A stretch of 11,331 nucleotides of DNA from JANMDR01 sp031376425. GTDB taxonomy: Bacteria > Pseudomonadota > Gammaproteobacteria > Burkholderiales > Usitatibacteraceae. Under the pieces are notes generated by a model. The model was not told the origin of the DNA and ran no database searches. It saw nothing but the letters and a program-made list of their open reading frames with translations. Below, piece after piece: positions 1 to 7,896 of the stretch. The stretch covers positions 1 to 11,331 of the forward strand of contig JANMDR010000144.1 in assembly GCA_031376425.1 (NCBI GenBank), written 5' to 3'. A program made the translations under genes and the position numbers. The stretch's first letter is position 1, and the number at the start of each line of letters is the position of its first letter.

Positions 1-46
1 GAATCTAAGGCGGCCTGCCGGTTATTGTTTGTGGTGACAGCTTCGT
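1..46 (+). other. Frame-disrupted upstream part of the RHS gene
   Basis: The frame of the large RHS gene has a TGA at 35-37. Read one frame over, positions 9-47 give GGLPVIVCGDSFV. This matches the internal propeller-type motif near residue 252 of the same protein (P-x-I-x-x-G ... LV ... S), and its natural continuation (LSYVSCG...) is in the frame used after 47. One missing base near 45-50 would join the two. That second frame itself has a TAA at 6-8, and a different frame is open before it. This looks like a coding region with one or two single-base losses, either real decay or sequence error. The window edge prevents a decision. Confidence 0.45.
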
Positions 47-3000
47 TTGGTGCTAAGTTACGTTTCATGTGGGCTCCTTGATTTAAATCTATGGGAGCCT
101 AACAAAAAAATCAATCTACACAAAATTCTTTACACCCTCGCCAATTCACAAGGAATATGTGCCCAAAGCCAATATCCATTGGTGTGGTTTATTAGTGCAG
201 AACATGCCGTGAACCGCGATGAAATTCAGTACACGTATGAGCAAGTGCAACAACCTGTCGGAACCGCAGGATTGCTGTATACAAAAGCAAGCTATCTGTC
301 CGCCATTACGGATATGTTTGGCCGTACCGCTACGCTTACCTATGCGGAAAAACAGTTTAACTCAGCTGCAAATCTACCCCGTGAGTATATTGACCCATAC
401 AAGGCGCAGCCGAACAATTTAGCCGATGCTTATCAGAGCCGGTATGAAACACGTTACCTGTCAAACGTGGTTTGTCGGAATCAAGAAAATGAGATTTTGT
501 TTACGACAGAATTAGCCTATTCGCTCGGAATCTTTTGCCCTGTACCTGGAAATGCCCCCCCCACTTTTCAAGGGGACTACACCAAACGTGTTCTCGTTTC
601 GATAGCGCAACTAGACGACCAAAATGCCGGATTGCCGCCGATGTTATTTACCTATAACACTACGGCGAACGTAAACCCAGGTGCCATTGCGACAAAGGTG
701 CTACCCGAAGGCGCAACGGTGGTGTACGCCTACCAGCAAGCAGCACTCGCCAATTGTTCTCGCAGTTTTACCATCACACCACAACTCTCCGGCGCGACAC
801 CAAAGATTTGGTTTGGCCCAGATTATGCCCTCGTCATTTGGATCGCAAGTGATCGATTCTCGGTGATGATTTACACTTGGAGCGGACGCTGGATTGCGTG
901 GCAACCGTCGGCGCAGGTCTATCAATTTGCGGTCGATCCCGATGACATCCTTCCTTCAATTGAAAGCGACTTCCTGGCTCTAAGCCTTGGTGGTACTGAT
1001 GCGCAGCAAAGTATGGTGTTATTTTTCCACCGGAATAATCGCGTCTTAGGGGGATGGCTGGAGACCTCAGTATCGCCAATTCAATTAACGACAATAGACC
1101 GCAGTATTGCGTCTGGGCGCAACTTTTTTGCAGTTGCCAATGGACAAAATAATACGGTAACGCGCTATACCTGGAGCAATTCTCAGCGTGAGTGGGATGT
1201 ACTTCCGTTACCGACGCCGCCGCAGGCGCAAGATCCTACGCAATACACCATTTTTCTTGCAGGAGATTCGAATTTACTCACCGCCCTTTACTATGACCGA
1301 CTTTCTGCACCGAGTGCGAAGCAGAGTCAACTGGTTCTAAATTATTTATCCGAGACCAATTTGTGGTCTGCAGGAGCAACGCGTACCGCGAGCGAACTTA
1401 ATATTTTGGGCGCAAGTACGGCTGCGCTCAGAAGCAACTTTCATTGGAGCGCCTCATCTTGGGTATTTGTCGCCACTGCAATTACGGAGGACAGCAATAG
1501 CGATCAGCAGTATCAACTTTCTCTGTACACGTGGGGAAGCGATACTAACCCGTCCTATGATTGGAACACGCCGTTTCAACTCAGCTGCGCCATCAGTAAA
1601 TCGGTCACCGGCACTGTGCCTTACTCGCCTATTGCGCAGGTACAACCGAGTGGCATGGTAACGAGTGGGCCGCAATTGCTGCGCTTTAATGGACAGCAAT
1701 GGTTGGTGAATGACAATCTTAGATTGCAACAACCAGTCACTGACAGTACCGCGTATTGGTTTGCACAAGGGCAAGATATTGTGCTAAAAACAGAAAACGC
1801 CGATGGACGTATTCTTGGCATGGCGCAGGTTTTTGATCCGAATACCAACTCTTTGGCTTGGTCTGAAGCGCCCTATACCCTCTACGATGGGCCACCCAAT
1901 CAATCACGCTTGAGCAGTTACTTCCCAACTGCAGGAACTGATTTCATCAGCTTCGATACTACCTTCTATTTCCGTGGTACATCAAGCGATTGGGTTCAAC
2001 CACTTCAATCGCCAATTGCGGGCTTACCGTCGGGGGCAAATACGACGACACTCATCAATCAATCGCCTGAATTTATGGTCTATTTGACCGAAAACCAAGG
2101 TAATCCAACACAAACCAATTTGTTGTTACTTGGCGAGGGCTTTGTTGGTGGTACCGAGTCTGTCTTTGAGAGTTTTTATCGAGTCATCGAATCTAATGCG
2201 CAAGTTGATCCAAACCCGAACGGCAGCTATCCAGCGGGCTCGGGTAGCTTTGCTACCTTTCTGCCGCTTTCGGTGCCGTTCTCTCAAGCACAAACCGTTA
2301 CGCTCTATCGGTATTTAAATAATTCGATCACAACACCCGTGACAGATTTCCCCGTGTTATCAGTCACTGTCAACGATGGCTATCGCGTTAAACAATACAA
2401 CTACAGCTTTGATGCAACTACTGCCGCCGTTAACCCGCAAGGCTATAGCTATAAATATTACAACTCTGCGGTAAAAATTGGCGACGGTAGTTTATGTGGC
2501 AGTACTTTATTTAACTTCATTAATGGCTTAGGTGGACAGGCACCAGGCAATCCCGTACAAGATGCCGTGCTTGATGGTCAGCTCGCCTCTAAATCGTTGC
2601 TTGACGCCAATGGACAACAGGTCGCCCTACAGGCAAACACTTGGGTAGCCATTACGCAGATACAAGATGCGCAGTCAGGTCAGACCTATGATCTAGGTGG
2701 CGCGCTAGTGCAACTGACCCAAACATTGAATGTTACTGACGGCGTGAACAATACGCAGAACTTCGCCTATGACCCTGGCAGTGGGCAACTTATAAGCACC
2801 ACGACGACCGTCTGGAACGCCTTGTCCCAGCAAGAGCTGCGCACCAAAAATGTACAACTCGCTTATCCTGCGAACCCCGTGTTTAGTTATCTAAACATGC
2901 TCGAACAACAGTCAGGCAGTAGCTCCACTATCGCCGTAGATGGTCAATCAGCGGTAACAACTGCCGAGCAAAGTGTTCAGTTTCAACTTTATCCAGGCTT

Positions 3001-6000
3001 ATCAATGGGCGCTGCTGGCGCATTGCAATTGCTTTGCCCAGCAATATCGTATGCGCGAAAGACCGCAGGCGTAGGTTCACCAATATCCGCGCCAGATGAA
3101 TGGACCTTGCAGTCGCAGATAGTGAAGCGCAATCCCTACGGTTATATTTCGGAAGGACAAGATGCTGCTGGACAGGTTACATCCACGCTCTATTCAGCTG
3201 ACTTTTCTTCGGCGGTTGCCACTTTTGCAGGCAGTTCTGTGGCCGATCAAAACGCCTACTATTTTGGTTTTGAACCCTACGAAGCATCAGGATCATGGGC
3301 GCTAAATAACAGTGTTACACCCTACGTCACGAGCATCTGCAATACTGGTACGCGCAGTTTAAGTGTGCCGGTGGGCGCAACCGCTGCGACGCTTTCATTT
3401 ACGCCCCAAGATAGAAGCCAAGTATTCACGTTTGCCTTCTGGGCAACGTTGGATCCTTCATCAGCCTCGGTCACACCTACAGTCGCTTGGAATATTGCTT
3501 TTTCCTCCAACACCAGTCAGGCGCTACCACCGTCGCAAACTATTTTGGTCAATAGCGCGCAATGGACTTACTACTGTATTGCTATTGATCTAACAGCCTG
3601 CTCGGACCCTGTGACCATTCAGTGTACCGCTATCAACCAAGGAACGAGTGTATTTTACGTAGACAATGTTTGCTTCTCGGCGCTGCAGGGCGGGTCAAGC
3701 GCCAAGGTTTATGACCCACTCAATTTTTTGCTTACTGCCGAAGTGGGGCCACACAATGAAGTCACGCGCCACGTATATGATCGTGCGCAACGGAAAATCG
3801 CTTTCACGTCTGAATTTCAGTCCGTAGTGAATGTGGTTGCTCCGTATCTCTCACGGCAGAGCCAAAGCACCTTTGATTCGAGCGTACCCAATAGTCAATT
3901 GGTATTTCAACCAATGGGCCAAACTTATTACGAACGATTCCTTAACAATGGCGTTTGGAGTAATCATTTTTCCTCACCCCAACCAGCCGAGTGGCAAAGT
4001 GCCGAGGGTGTGCTGAGTTATTCCGGATCGGTTGGCGGATCAATTCAATTCACGCAGCCGATTTTTATGACGAATTACGCTTGGCGTTGCGATGTGGACG
4101 CTGGCGACAATCCCAGTACATCTGTCGGCATCACTATCGGTACAACGCTAACTATTAGCTGGAACCCTGCCAGTAAAAAATGGGGGCTAAATGATGCAGT
4201 AAACAATTTTAGTGCACAGAGTACATTTACCAGTACTGACCCCTCCGGAGACTGGACGGTAATACTGAGCGAAAGTGCGTTGATTTTTGCGCAGAACGGT
4301 TTGGTGTTGTTTGACTATATACCGTCAATCATGCCAACCGGAATGCCTACTATAAATTGCAATGCGCCGTTGGCAATAAGCGAGTTTGTAATTGGTGCAA
4401 ACCCACAAATCGCGATGAAATACTTCGATGGTGCCAGTAAATCATTGCAGGGGCAGTCGATTGAAGGTACGCAAGCAATCGTAACTACAAGCGTCTACGA
4501 CGCTGCGGCGCGCGCCACAGTAAAAGTAAAGCCCGTTGCCTATCAAGGCAGCACGGGCGCAATCGGCACACTACTAAAGACGCGCAATGATATTGTGACG
4601 AGCTTCGATTGGAACACTGGGGTGCTAACGGGCAAGGCGGCGACGGATTATCCAGCCGACGAAGGTTATCCATATATCCGCAGTACCTTAGAAAATTCAC
4701 CGCTTGAGCGGCCTTTACAAACAGGAGCGCCAGGCAAGTTATTTGCCATCACCGGGTCAAATCCAAGTACGCAGAATACGATTCGTTACACCTATGGCAG
4801 CAACACCAATAGCGCGATTAATTCGAGCCTCGGTTTGACTGCTGGCAGGTATCTTAGTGTTACCACTACCGATCAAGATAACCGCGTAACGGTAAAAATT
4901 AGCACCTCCATTAATCAGGCTGTTGCCAGTGCGACACTGCTTGATGCAACAAGCCAACAATGGCTGCTCAACTTGCAGGCAACCGCATATACCGGCGCTG
5001 GTTCTACCTCTATTGTGCGACTACCAAATTACTATGCCCCCCCCAGCGGGTCACAGAGCGTGGCATGGGTAAATCTATCGCAGCGTGATTTGCTTGGTGT
5101 TTCCACTTTATCTCATACGCCTGATGGTGGTCTGATGACGGCCATCGCCAACAATATCGGGCAAATACGCTTTACCCAAAACGCGATGGCTGCTGCCCTC
5201 GGTCTCGTCCTGTACGTGAAGTTTGACCGTTATGGCCGCAATGTGGAGGCTGGGCTAGTGCCAAGTCCTTGGAACATAACCGTTCTTACGCAAAATGCAA
5301 ATGATCCTACTTGGCCCACTGCCGCAAACGGTGCTAGACCAATTAGAACCATTGAATATGGGCAGGACGTAACAGCCCTCAACAGTTTGGGGCGTCCAGT
5401 TCGCACCATTAATTTTGATGAGATAACTGGGCAGGCGACAACAGCCGACACTAACGATTACGATGCCCAAGGCAATATTGCCGCCAATGGTATGGAACTT
5501 TTTGCAGCGGGAACGACCTATACGACGCACTATACCTATGACAACTTAAGTGCCGTCCTCACCACAACTTACGCATCGGGTTATGTGGTCACCAATGTGC
5601 GCGATTCAGTTGGCCGCGTAAAAACTATCACGGATAGCGCTGGACAAACATTAGCAAGCTACCAATATAGTCCGAGCGATCAAGTGACTACGCAAACCAT
5701 TATGCCGAATGCCACTTGCGCGACCAATATTAACTATACGTTCGCGCCGCCGGGGTGGCTATCACAAATTTCCTCTCCATGTATGACCGAAACCATTTCA
5801 TATACGAGTGGTTCCTATAACGGAGAGGCCTACTATTCCGGACACATCGGTGCAGTAGAAACATTGTTCCAAAATTTCGAAACACCGCCGCAAAGTTTCC
5901 CGCCGGATCTGACCTATGCCTACGCCTACGACGCACGCGGGCAACTGCAAATTGCCCAAGCTGTTAATGGTGGCGTAGCGCAACCACAGTGGTCATTCGG

Positions 6001-7777
6001 ACTCACAACACCAGCCACTTACGACCCGAATGGAAATTTTTTGGCGGTATCTGATAGCGGCGTGGATGAAACTTATGCTTATAAAGCAAACACCAATCAA
6101 GTCATTAATACCGACGGCGGCCAACAAGTAGATTTTCAAACTAACGCGATGGGAGCCGTCACCGCTGCGAGTCCGCGAGGAATCACTGCAATCAACTACC
6201 AATTGCTTTCACAGCAGGCCGCGTCGATTGACACCAGCGCCCAAGGTAGCCTGACATTTCTCTACGATAGCCGTTCAAACCGTAGCTCTAAAACAAGCAA
6301 TAGCAGTACCCGTATTTATGTACGGGGCGTAAATGGCTGGCCGCTATTAGATATTACTACCGCGACTAGCGCTGCGACGGTAGAGACGGAATATTTGTAT
6401 GGGCCTCAGGGCATTTTTGCCATTCGCGTAAACGGTCAGATTTTTCCAATTCTAGTTGATCATTTAAATTCGATTCGCGGCTTAGTGGCCGCTGATGGCA
6501 CCCTTAAGGCCGCCTTCCATTACAACGCCTTTGGCTCTGTTGTAGTGGAATACGGCGACGCCAGTGATCTTTATTATCGCTTTACGGGATATGAGTTTGA
6601 TCCTGAGACCAATCTCTACAACGCCGCTGCACGTATCTATGATCCACAGCTAAAACGATTTTATAGCGTTGATCCAAAAATGCAGTTTTATTCACCGTAT
6701 TGCTATGGTGGTAATAATCCTATCTCTATCCTTGATCCAACGGGTGAGGCGGCATGGTGGGCGGTTCTAATCGGTGCTGTGGTGGGCATCATTGCCACGG
6801 TGGCAACGGGCGGTGCCTTGGCTCCTGCAGTAGCGGGTTTAGAAGGTGCTGCGCTCGTTGCAGCAACTGCAGGTGTGGCCGCAACAGCAGGAGCCGTGGG
6901 CACTTTAGCAGGTGACGCTACCACGGCAGGTATAGCTGGAGAAAAGTTCACCGCTATGCGTGCCCTCGTGGATATTGCAGGGGGGGCGGCTGGCGGCGCA
7001 GTAGGTGCCCTAGCGGGTGGGCCAGCAGCCTCATTTGCCATGTCACGCGCCTTGGCTATCAATGCCGAACTCAGTGTGCGTGCGGTAACGGCGATCGGCA
7101 CGGTGACTGCTGGCGTAGTGGGCGGGACTGCTGGCGCAGTAGCACAAAGTGGCGTGACGTCAGCAATGACGGGACAATCGTTCTTTTCAGTGGGCACGGC
7201 GCTCAATATCGCTATTGGTGGCGCTGCCGGGTTTGGGGGGGCGCTACTTGGCTCTGGGGCGCACATGGGTTTGACGGGCGATACCATGCCCGTGCCATTG
7301 GGGCGACAAGATTTTGCACTCATCAGCCAACGGAGTATGGCGCAAGGAAGTAACGATGGTGCCGAGTTCTTGACACTAAATCGGGCACGATTAGTGTATT
7401 CAGGTGAAGACGTGATGTACCAGCTCAATAACGACCCCCACAATCCAAGTGGCGGGGCCACGCATGACGTAATCAATATGCACGGTAGCCCAGGCACCGT
7501 GTACCCGACCATTAACACGCCAGGCGGACTCGTTTACGAGCGCCCGATGTCACCGCGACTACTCGCCGAATATATTACCGGCCAAAATCTACGGGTAGTC
7601 ACAGGGGGGAACTCCATCAAGCTCGCGATTTGTTACGCCGCAAAGGGCGGATGGTTTACCAAATCCGCAGGGCAAACTCTCGCCACCGCGCTCGGGCGCG
7701 ATGTATGGGCAGCCAAAGGGATTACCTACTCACCTACTGGCTCACCCAATGCGGATTGGGTGCGCTTCCAGCCCTAA
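47..7777 (+). CDS. Giant RHS/YD-repeat protein with C-terminal peptidase- or adhesin-like tip
   Basis: RHS proteins build a hollow beta-shell that encloses or displays a variable C-terminal domain, often a toxin delivered to other cells. Residues 1-230 resemble the N-terminal part of long RHS proteins (DEIQYTYE, YTKASYLSAITDMFGR, YETRYLS). Residues 250-510 hold propeller-like repeats with YTW at 276-278, 374-376 and 494-496. Residues about 1070-1215 and 1290-1460 look like jelly-roll modules. YD repeats lie around 1240-1260 and 1830-2000. The RHS core spans about 2138-2233 and ends LDPTG. A Gly/Ala-rich hydrophobic stretch follows at 2237-2410, then a C-terminal domain with His2479 and Cys2529. 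The TTG at 47 is the first start codon after an in-frame TGA, but it has no Shine-Dalgarno sequence and cuts into conserved sequence, so the true N-terminus probably lies upstream and the gene may be frame-broken. No signal peptide is visible. RHS identity is sure; start and function are not. Confidence 0.9.
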   Translation: MVLSYVSCGLLDLNLWEPNKKINLHKILYTLANSQGICAQSQYPLVWFISAEHAVNRDEIQYTYEQVQQPVGTAGLLYTKASYLSAITDMFGRTATLTYAEKQFNSAANLPREYIDPYKAQPNNLADAYQSRYETRYLSNVVCRNQENEILFTTELAYSLGIFCPVPGNAPPTFQGDYTKRVLVSIAQLDDQNAGLPPMLFTYNTTANVNPGAIATKVLPEGATVVYAYQQAALANCSRSFTITPQLSGATPKIWFGPDYALVIWIASDRFSVMIYTWSGRWIAWQPSAQVYQFAVDPDDILPSIESDFLALSLGGTDAQQSMVLFFHRNNRVLGGWLETSVSPIQLTTIDRSIASGRNFFAVANGQNNTVTRYTWSNSQREWDVLPLPTPPQAQDPTQYTIFLAGDSNLLTALYYDRLSAPSAKQSQLVLNYLSETNLWSAGATRTASELNILGASTAALRSNFHWSASSWVFVATAITEDSNSDQQYQLSLYTWGSDTNPSYDWNTPFQLSCAISKSVTGTVPYSPIAQVQPSGMVTSGPQLLRFNGQQWLVNDNLRLQQPVTDSTAYWFAQGQDIVLKTENADGRILGMAQVFDPNTNSLAWSEAPYTLYDGPPNQSRLSSYFPTAGTDFISFDTTFYFRGTSSDWVQPLQSPIAGLPSGANTTTLINQSPEFMVYLTENQGNPTQTNLLLLGEGFVGGTESVFESFYRVIESNAQVDPNPNGSYPAGSGSFATFLPLSVPFSQAQTVTLYRYLNNSITTPVTDFPVLSVTVNDGYRVKQYNYSFDATTAAVNPQGYSYKYYNSAVKIGDGSLCGSTLFNFINGLGGQAPGNPVQDAVLDGQLASKSLLDANGQQVALQANTWVAITQIQDAQSGQTYDLGGALVQLTQTLNVTDGVNNTQNFAYDPGSGQLISTTTTVWNALSQQELRTKNVQLAYPANPVFSYLNMLEQQSGSSSTIAVDGQSAVTTAEQSVQFQLYPGLSMGAAGALQLLCPAISYARKTAGVGSPISAPDEWTLQSQIVKRNPYGYISEGQDAAGQVTSTLYSADFSSAVATFAGSSVADQNAYYFGFEPYEASGSWALNNSVTPYVTSICNTGTRSLSVPVGATAATLSFTPQDRSQVFTFAFWATLDPSSASVTPTVAWNIAFSSNTSQALPPSQTILVNSAQWTYYCIAIDLTACSDPVTIQCTAINQGTSVFYVDNVCFSALQGGSSAKVYDPLNFLLTAEVGPHNEVTRHVYDRAQRKIAFTSEFQSVVNVVAPYLSRQSQSTFDSSVPNSQLVFQPMGQTYYERFLNNGVWSNHFSSPQPAEWQSAEGVLSYSGSVGGSIQFTQPIFMTNYAWRCDVDAGDNPSTSVGITIGTTLTISWNPASKKWGLNDAVNNFSAQSTFTSTDPSGDWTVILSESALIFAQNGLVLFDYIPSIMPTGMPTINCNAPLAISEFVIGANPQIAMKYFDGASKSLQGQSIEGTQAIVTTSVYDAAARATVKVKPVAYQGSTGAIGTLLKTRNDIVTSFDWNTGVLTGKAATDYPADEGYPYIRSTLENSPLERPLQTGAPGKLFAITGSNPSTQNTIRYTYGSNTNSAINSSLGLTAGRYLSVTTTDQDNRVTVKISTSINQAVASATLLDATSQQWLLNLQATAYTGAGSTSIVRLPNYYAPPSGSQSVAWVNLSQRDLLGVSTLSHTPDGGLMTAIANNIGQIRFTQNAMAAALGLVLYVKFDRYGRNVEAGLVPSPWNITVLTQNANDPTWPTAANGARPIRTIEYGQDVTALNSLGRPVRTINFDEITGQATTADTNDYDAQGNIAANGMELFAAGTTYTTHYTYDNLSAVLTTTYASGYVVTNVRDSVGRVKTITDSAGQTLASYQYSPSDQVTTQTIMPNATCATNINYTFAPPGWLSQISSPCMTETISYTSGSYNGEAYYSGHIGAVETLFQNFETPPQSFPPDLTYAYAYDARGQLQIAQAVNGGVAQPQWSFGLTTPATYDPNGNFLAVSDSGVDETYAYKANTNQVINTDGGQQVDFQTNAMGAVTAASPRGITAINYQLLSQQAASIDTSAQGSLTFLYDSRSNRSSKTSNSSTRIYVRGVNGWPLLDITTATSAATVETEYLYGPQGIFAIRVNGQIFPILVDHLNSIRGLVAADGTLKAAFHYNAFGSVVVEYGDASDLYYRFTGYEFDPETNLYNAAARIYDPQLKRFYSVDPKMQFYSPYCYGGNNPISILDPTGEAAWWAVLIGAVVGIIATVATGGALAPAVAGLEGAALVAATAGVAATAGAVGTLAGDATTAGIAGEKFTAMRALVDIAGGAAGGAVGALAGGPAASFAMSRALAINAELSVRAVTAIGTVTAGVVGGTAGAVAQSGVTSAMTGQSFFSVGTALNIAIGGAAGFGGALLGSGAHMGLTGDTMPVPLGRQDFALISQRSMAQGSNDGAEFLTLNRARLVYSGEDVMYQLNNDPHNPSGGATHDVINMHGSPGTVYPTINTPGGLVYERPMSPRLLAEYITGQNLRVVTGGNSIKLAICYAAKGGWFTKSAGQTLATALGRDVWAAKGITYSPTGSPNADWVRFQP
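555..562 (+). repeat. C8 homopolymer tract in the RHS gene
   Basis: Eight consecutive C bases encode the Ala-Pro-Pro at residues 170-172. Runs of this length are prone to slipped-strand errors, and a one-base change here would break the frame early in the protein. Whether it varies in the population cannot be seen. Confidence 0.9.
5037..5044 (+). repeat. Second C8 homopolymer tract in the RHS gene
   Basis: Eight consecutive C bases again encode Ala-Pro-Pro, at residues 1664-1666. Slippage here would remove the RHS core and C-terminal domain. G7 runs at 6980-6986 and 7235-7241 and a G6 run at 7604-7609 lie further downstream in the same gene. Confidence 0.9.
6458..6745 (+). other. RHS-associated core domain (within the RHS CDS)
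   Basis: Residues 2138-2233 carry the family signatures in order: DHLNSIRGLVAADG, FHYNAFG, FTGYEFDPETNLYNAAARIY, FYSVDP, SPYCYGGNNP and ILDPTG. In known RHS proteins this block closes the shell, and self-cleavage after a DPxG-type motif frees the C-terminal domain. Here the residues after DPTG are Glu-Ala, not the common Leu, so cleavage is possible but not assured. Confidence 0.92.
6755..7270 (+). other. Gly/Ala-rich hydrophobic segment after the RHS core (within the RHS CDS)
   Basis: Residues 2237-2410 are dominated by Gly, Ala, Val, Ile and Thr. The strongest hydrophobic stretch is WWAVLIGAVVGIIATVATGG. Later stretches around VDIAGGAAGGAVGALAGG, TAGVVGGTAGAVA and IAIGGAAGFGGALLG have Gly-zipper spacing. 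Such segments are common between RHS cores and their tips, and could insert in a membrane to help translocate the tip. That role is inferred from composition only. Confidence 0.65.
7376..7774 (+). other. C-terminal tip domain with a His-Gly / Ala-x-Cys pair (within the RHS CDS)
   Basis: Residues 2444-2576 form the variable tip. VINMHGSPG (His2479) is followed by MSPRLLAEYI, then IKLAICYAAKGG (Cys2529), then QTLATALGRDVWAAKG and a final DWVRFQP. A hydrophobic strand ending in His-Gly, followed about 50 residues later by a hydrophobic strand ending in Cys, is the dyad layout of clan CD cysteine peptidases such as the C80 self-processing domain. Some putative adhesin domains share the layout. 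The alternatives are an effector protease, a self-processing protease or an adhesin. No known toxin family was recognised outright. Confidence 0.5.
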
Positions 7778-7885
7778 TGCTGAATAATTTGAATTCTAAG
7801 GTGTAGATCAAATTTTCCGATAAAAGTAAACCAGAGAACTGATTTTGCACCTAGATAGTTGTGGTTAATCATGTACTTAAATTAT

Positions 7886-7889
7886 GGAG
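7886..7889 (+). promoter_or_regulatory. Shine-Dalgarno sequence for the first Gly-rich gene
   Basis: GGAG sits 7 bases before the ATG at 7897. This favours that ATG over the in-frame GTG at 7861, which would add 12 residues and has no comparable site. Confidence 0.8.
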
Positions 7890-7896
7890 ATTTAAA

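Noticed and set aside
6703..7518. Open frame of 271 codons on the minus strand opposite the end of the RHS gene
   Set aside because: It is antisense to the Gly/Ala-rich segment, its product is Pro/Ala-rich as expected for the complement of Gly and Ala codons, and the plus frame there carries clear RHS core motifs.
47..7777. TcB/TcC subunit of an insecticidal toxin complex
   Set aside because: The RHS core and a propeller-like part are shared in outline, but I could not recognise an SpvB domain or TcB middle domains, and no TcA-type gene is present in the window.
7797..7856. Possible terminator hairpin after the RHS gene (CTAAGGTG ... CACCTAG)
   Set aside because: The stem is only about 7 bases with a bulge, the loop is over 40 bases, and no T-run follows.
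7845..7871. Possible sigma-70 promoter before the first Gly-rich gene (TTGCAC and TAATCA)
   Set aside because: The -10 match is poor and the spacer is 15 bases, so it is not distinguishable from chance in this AT-rich gap.
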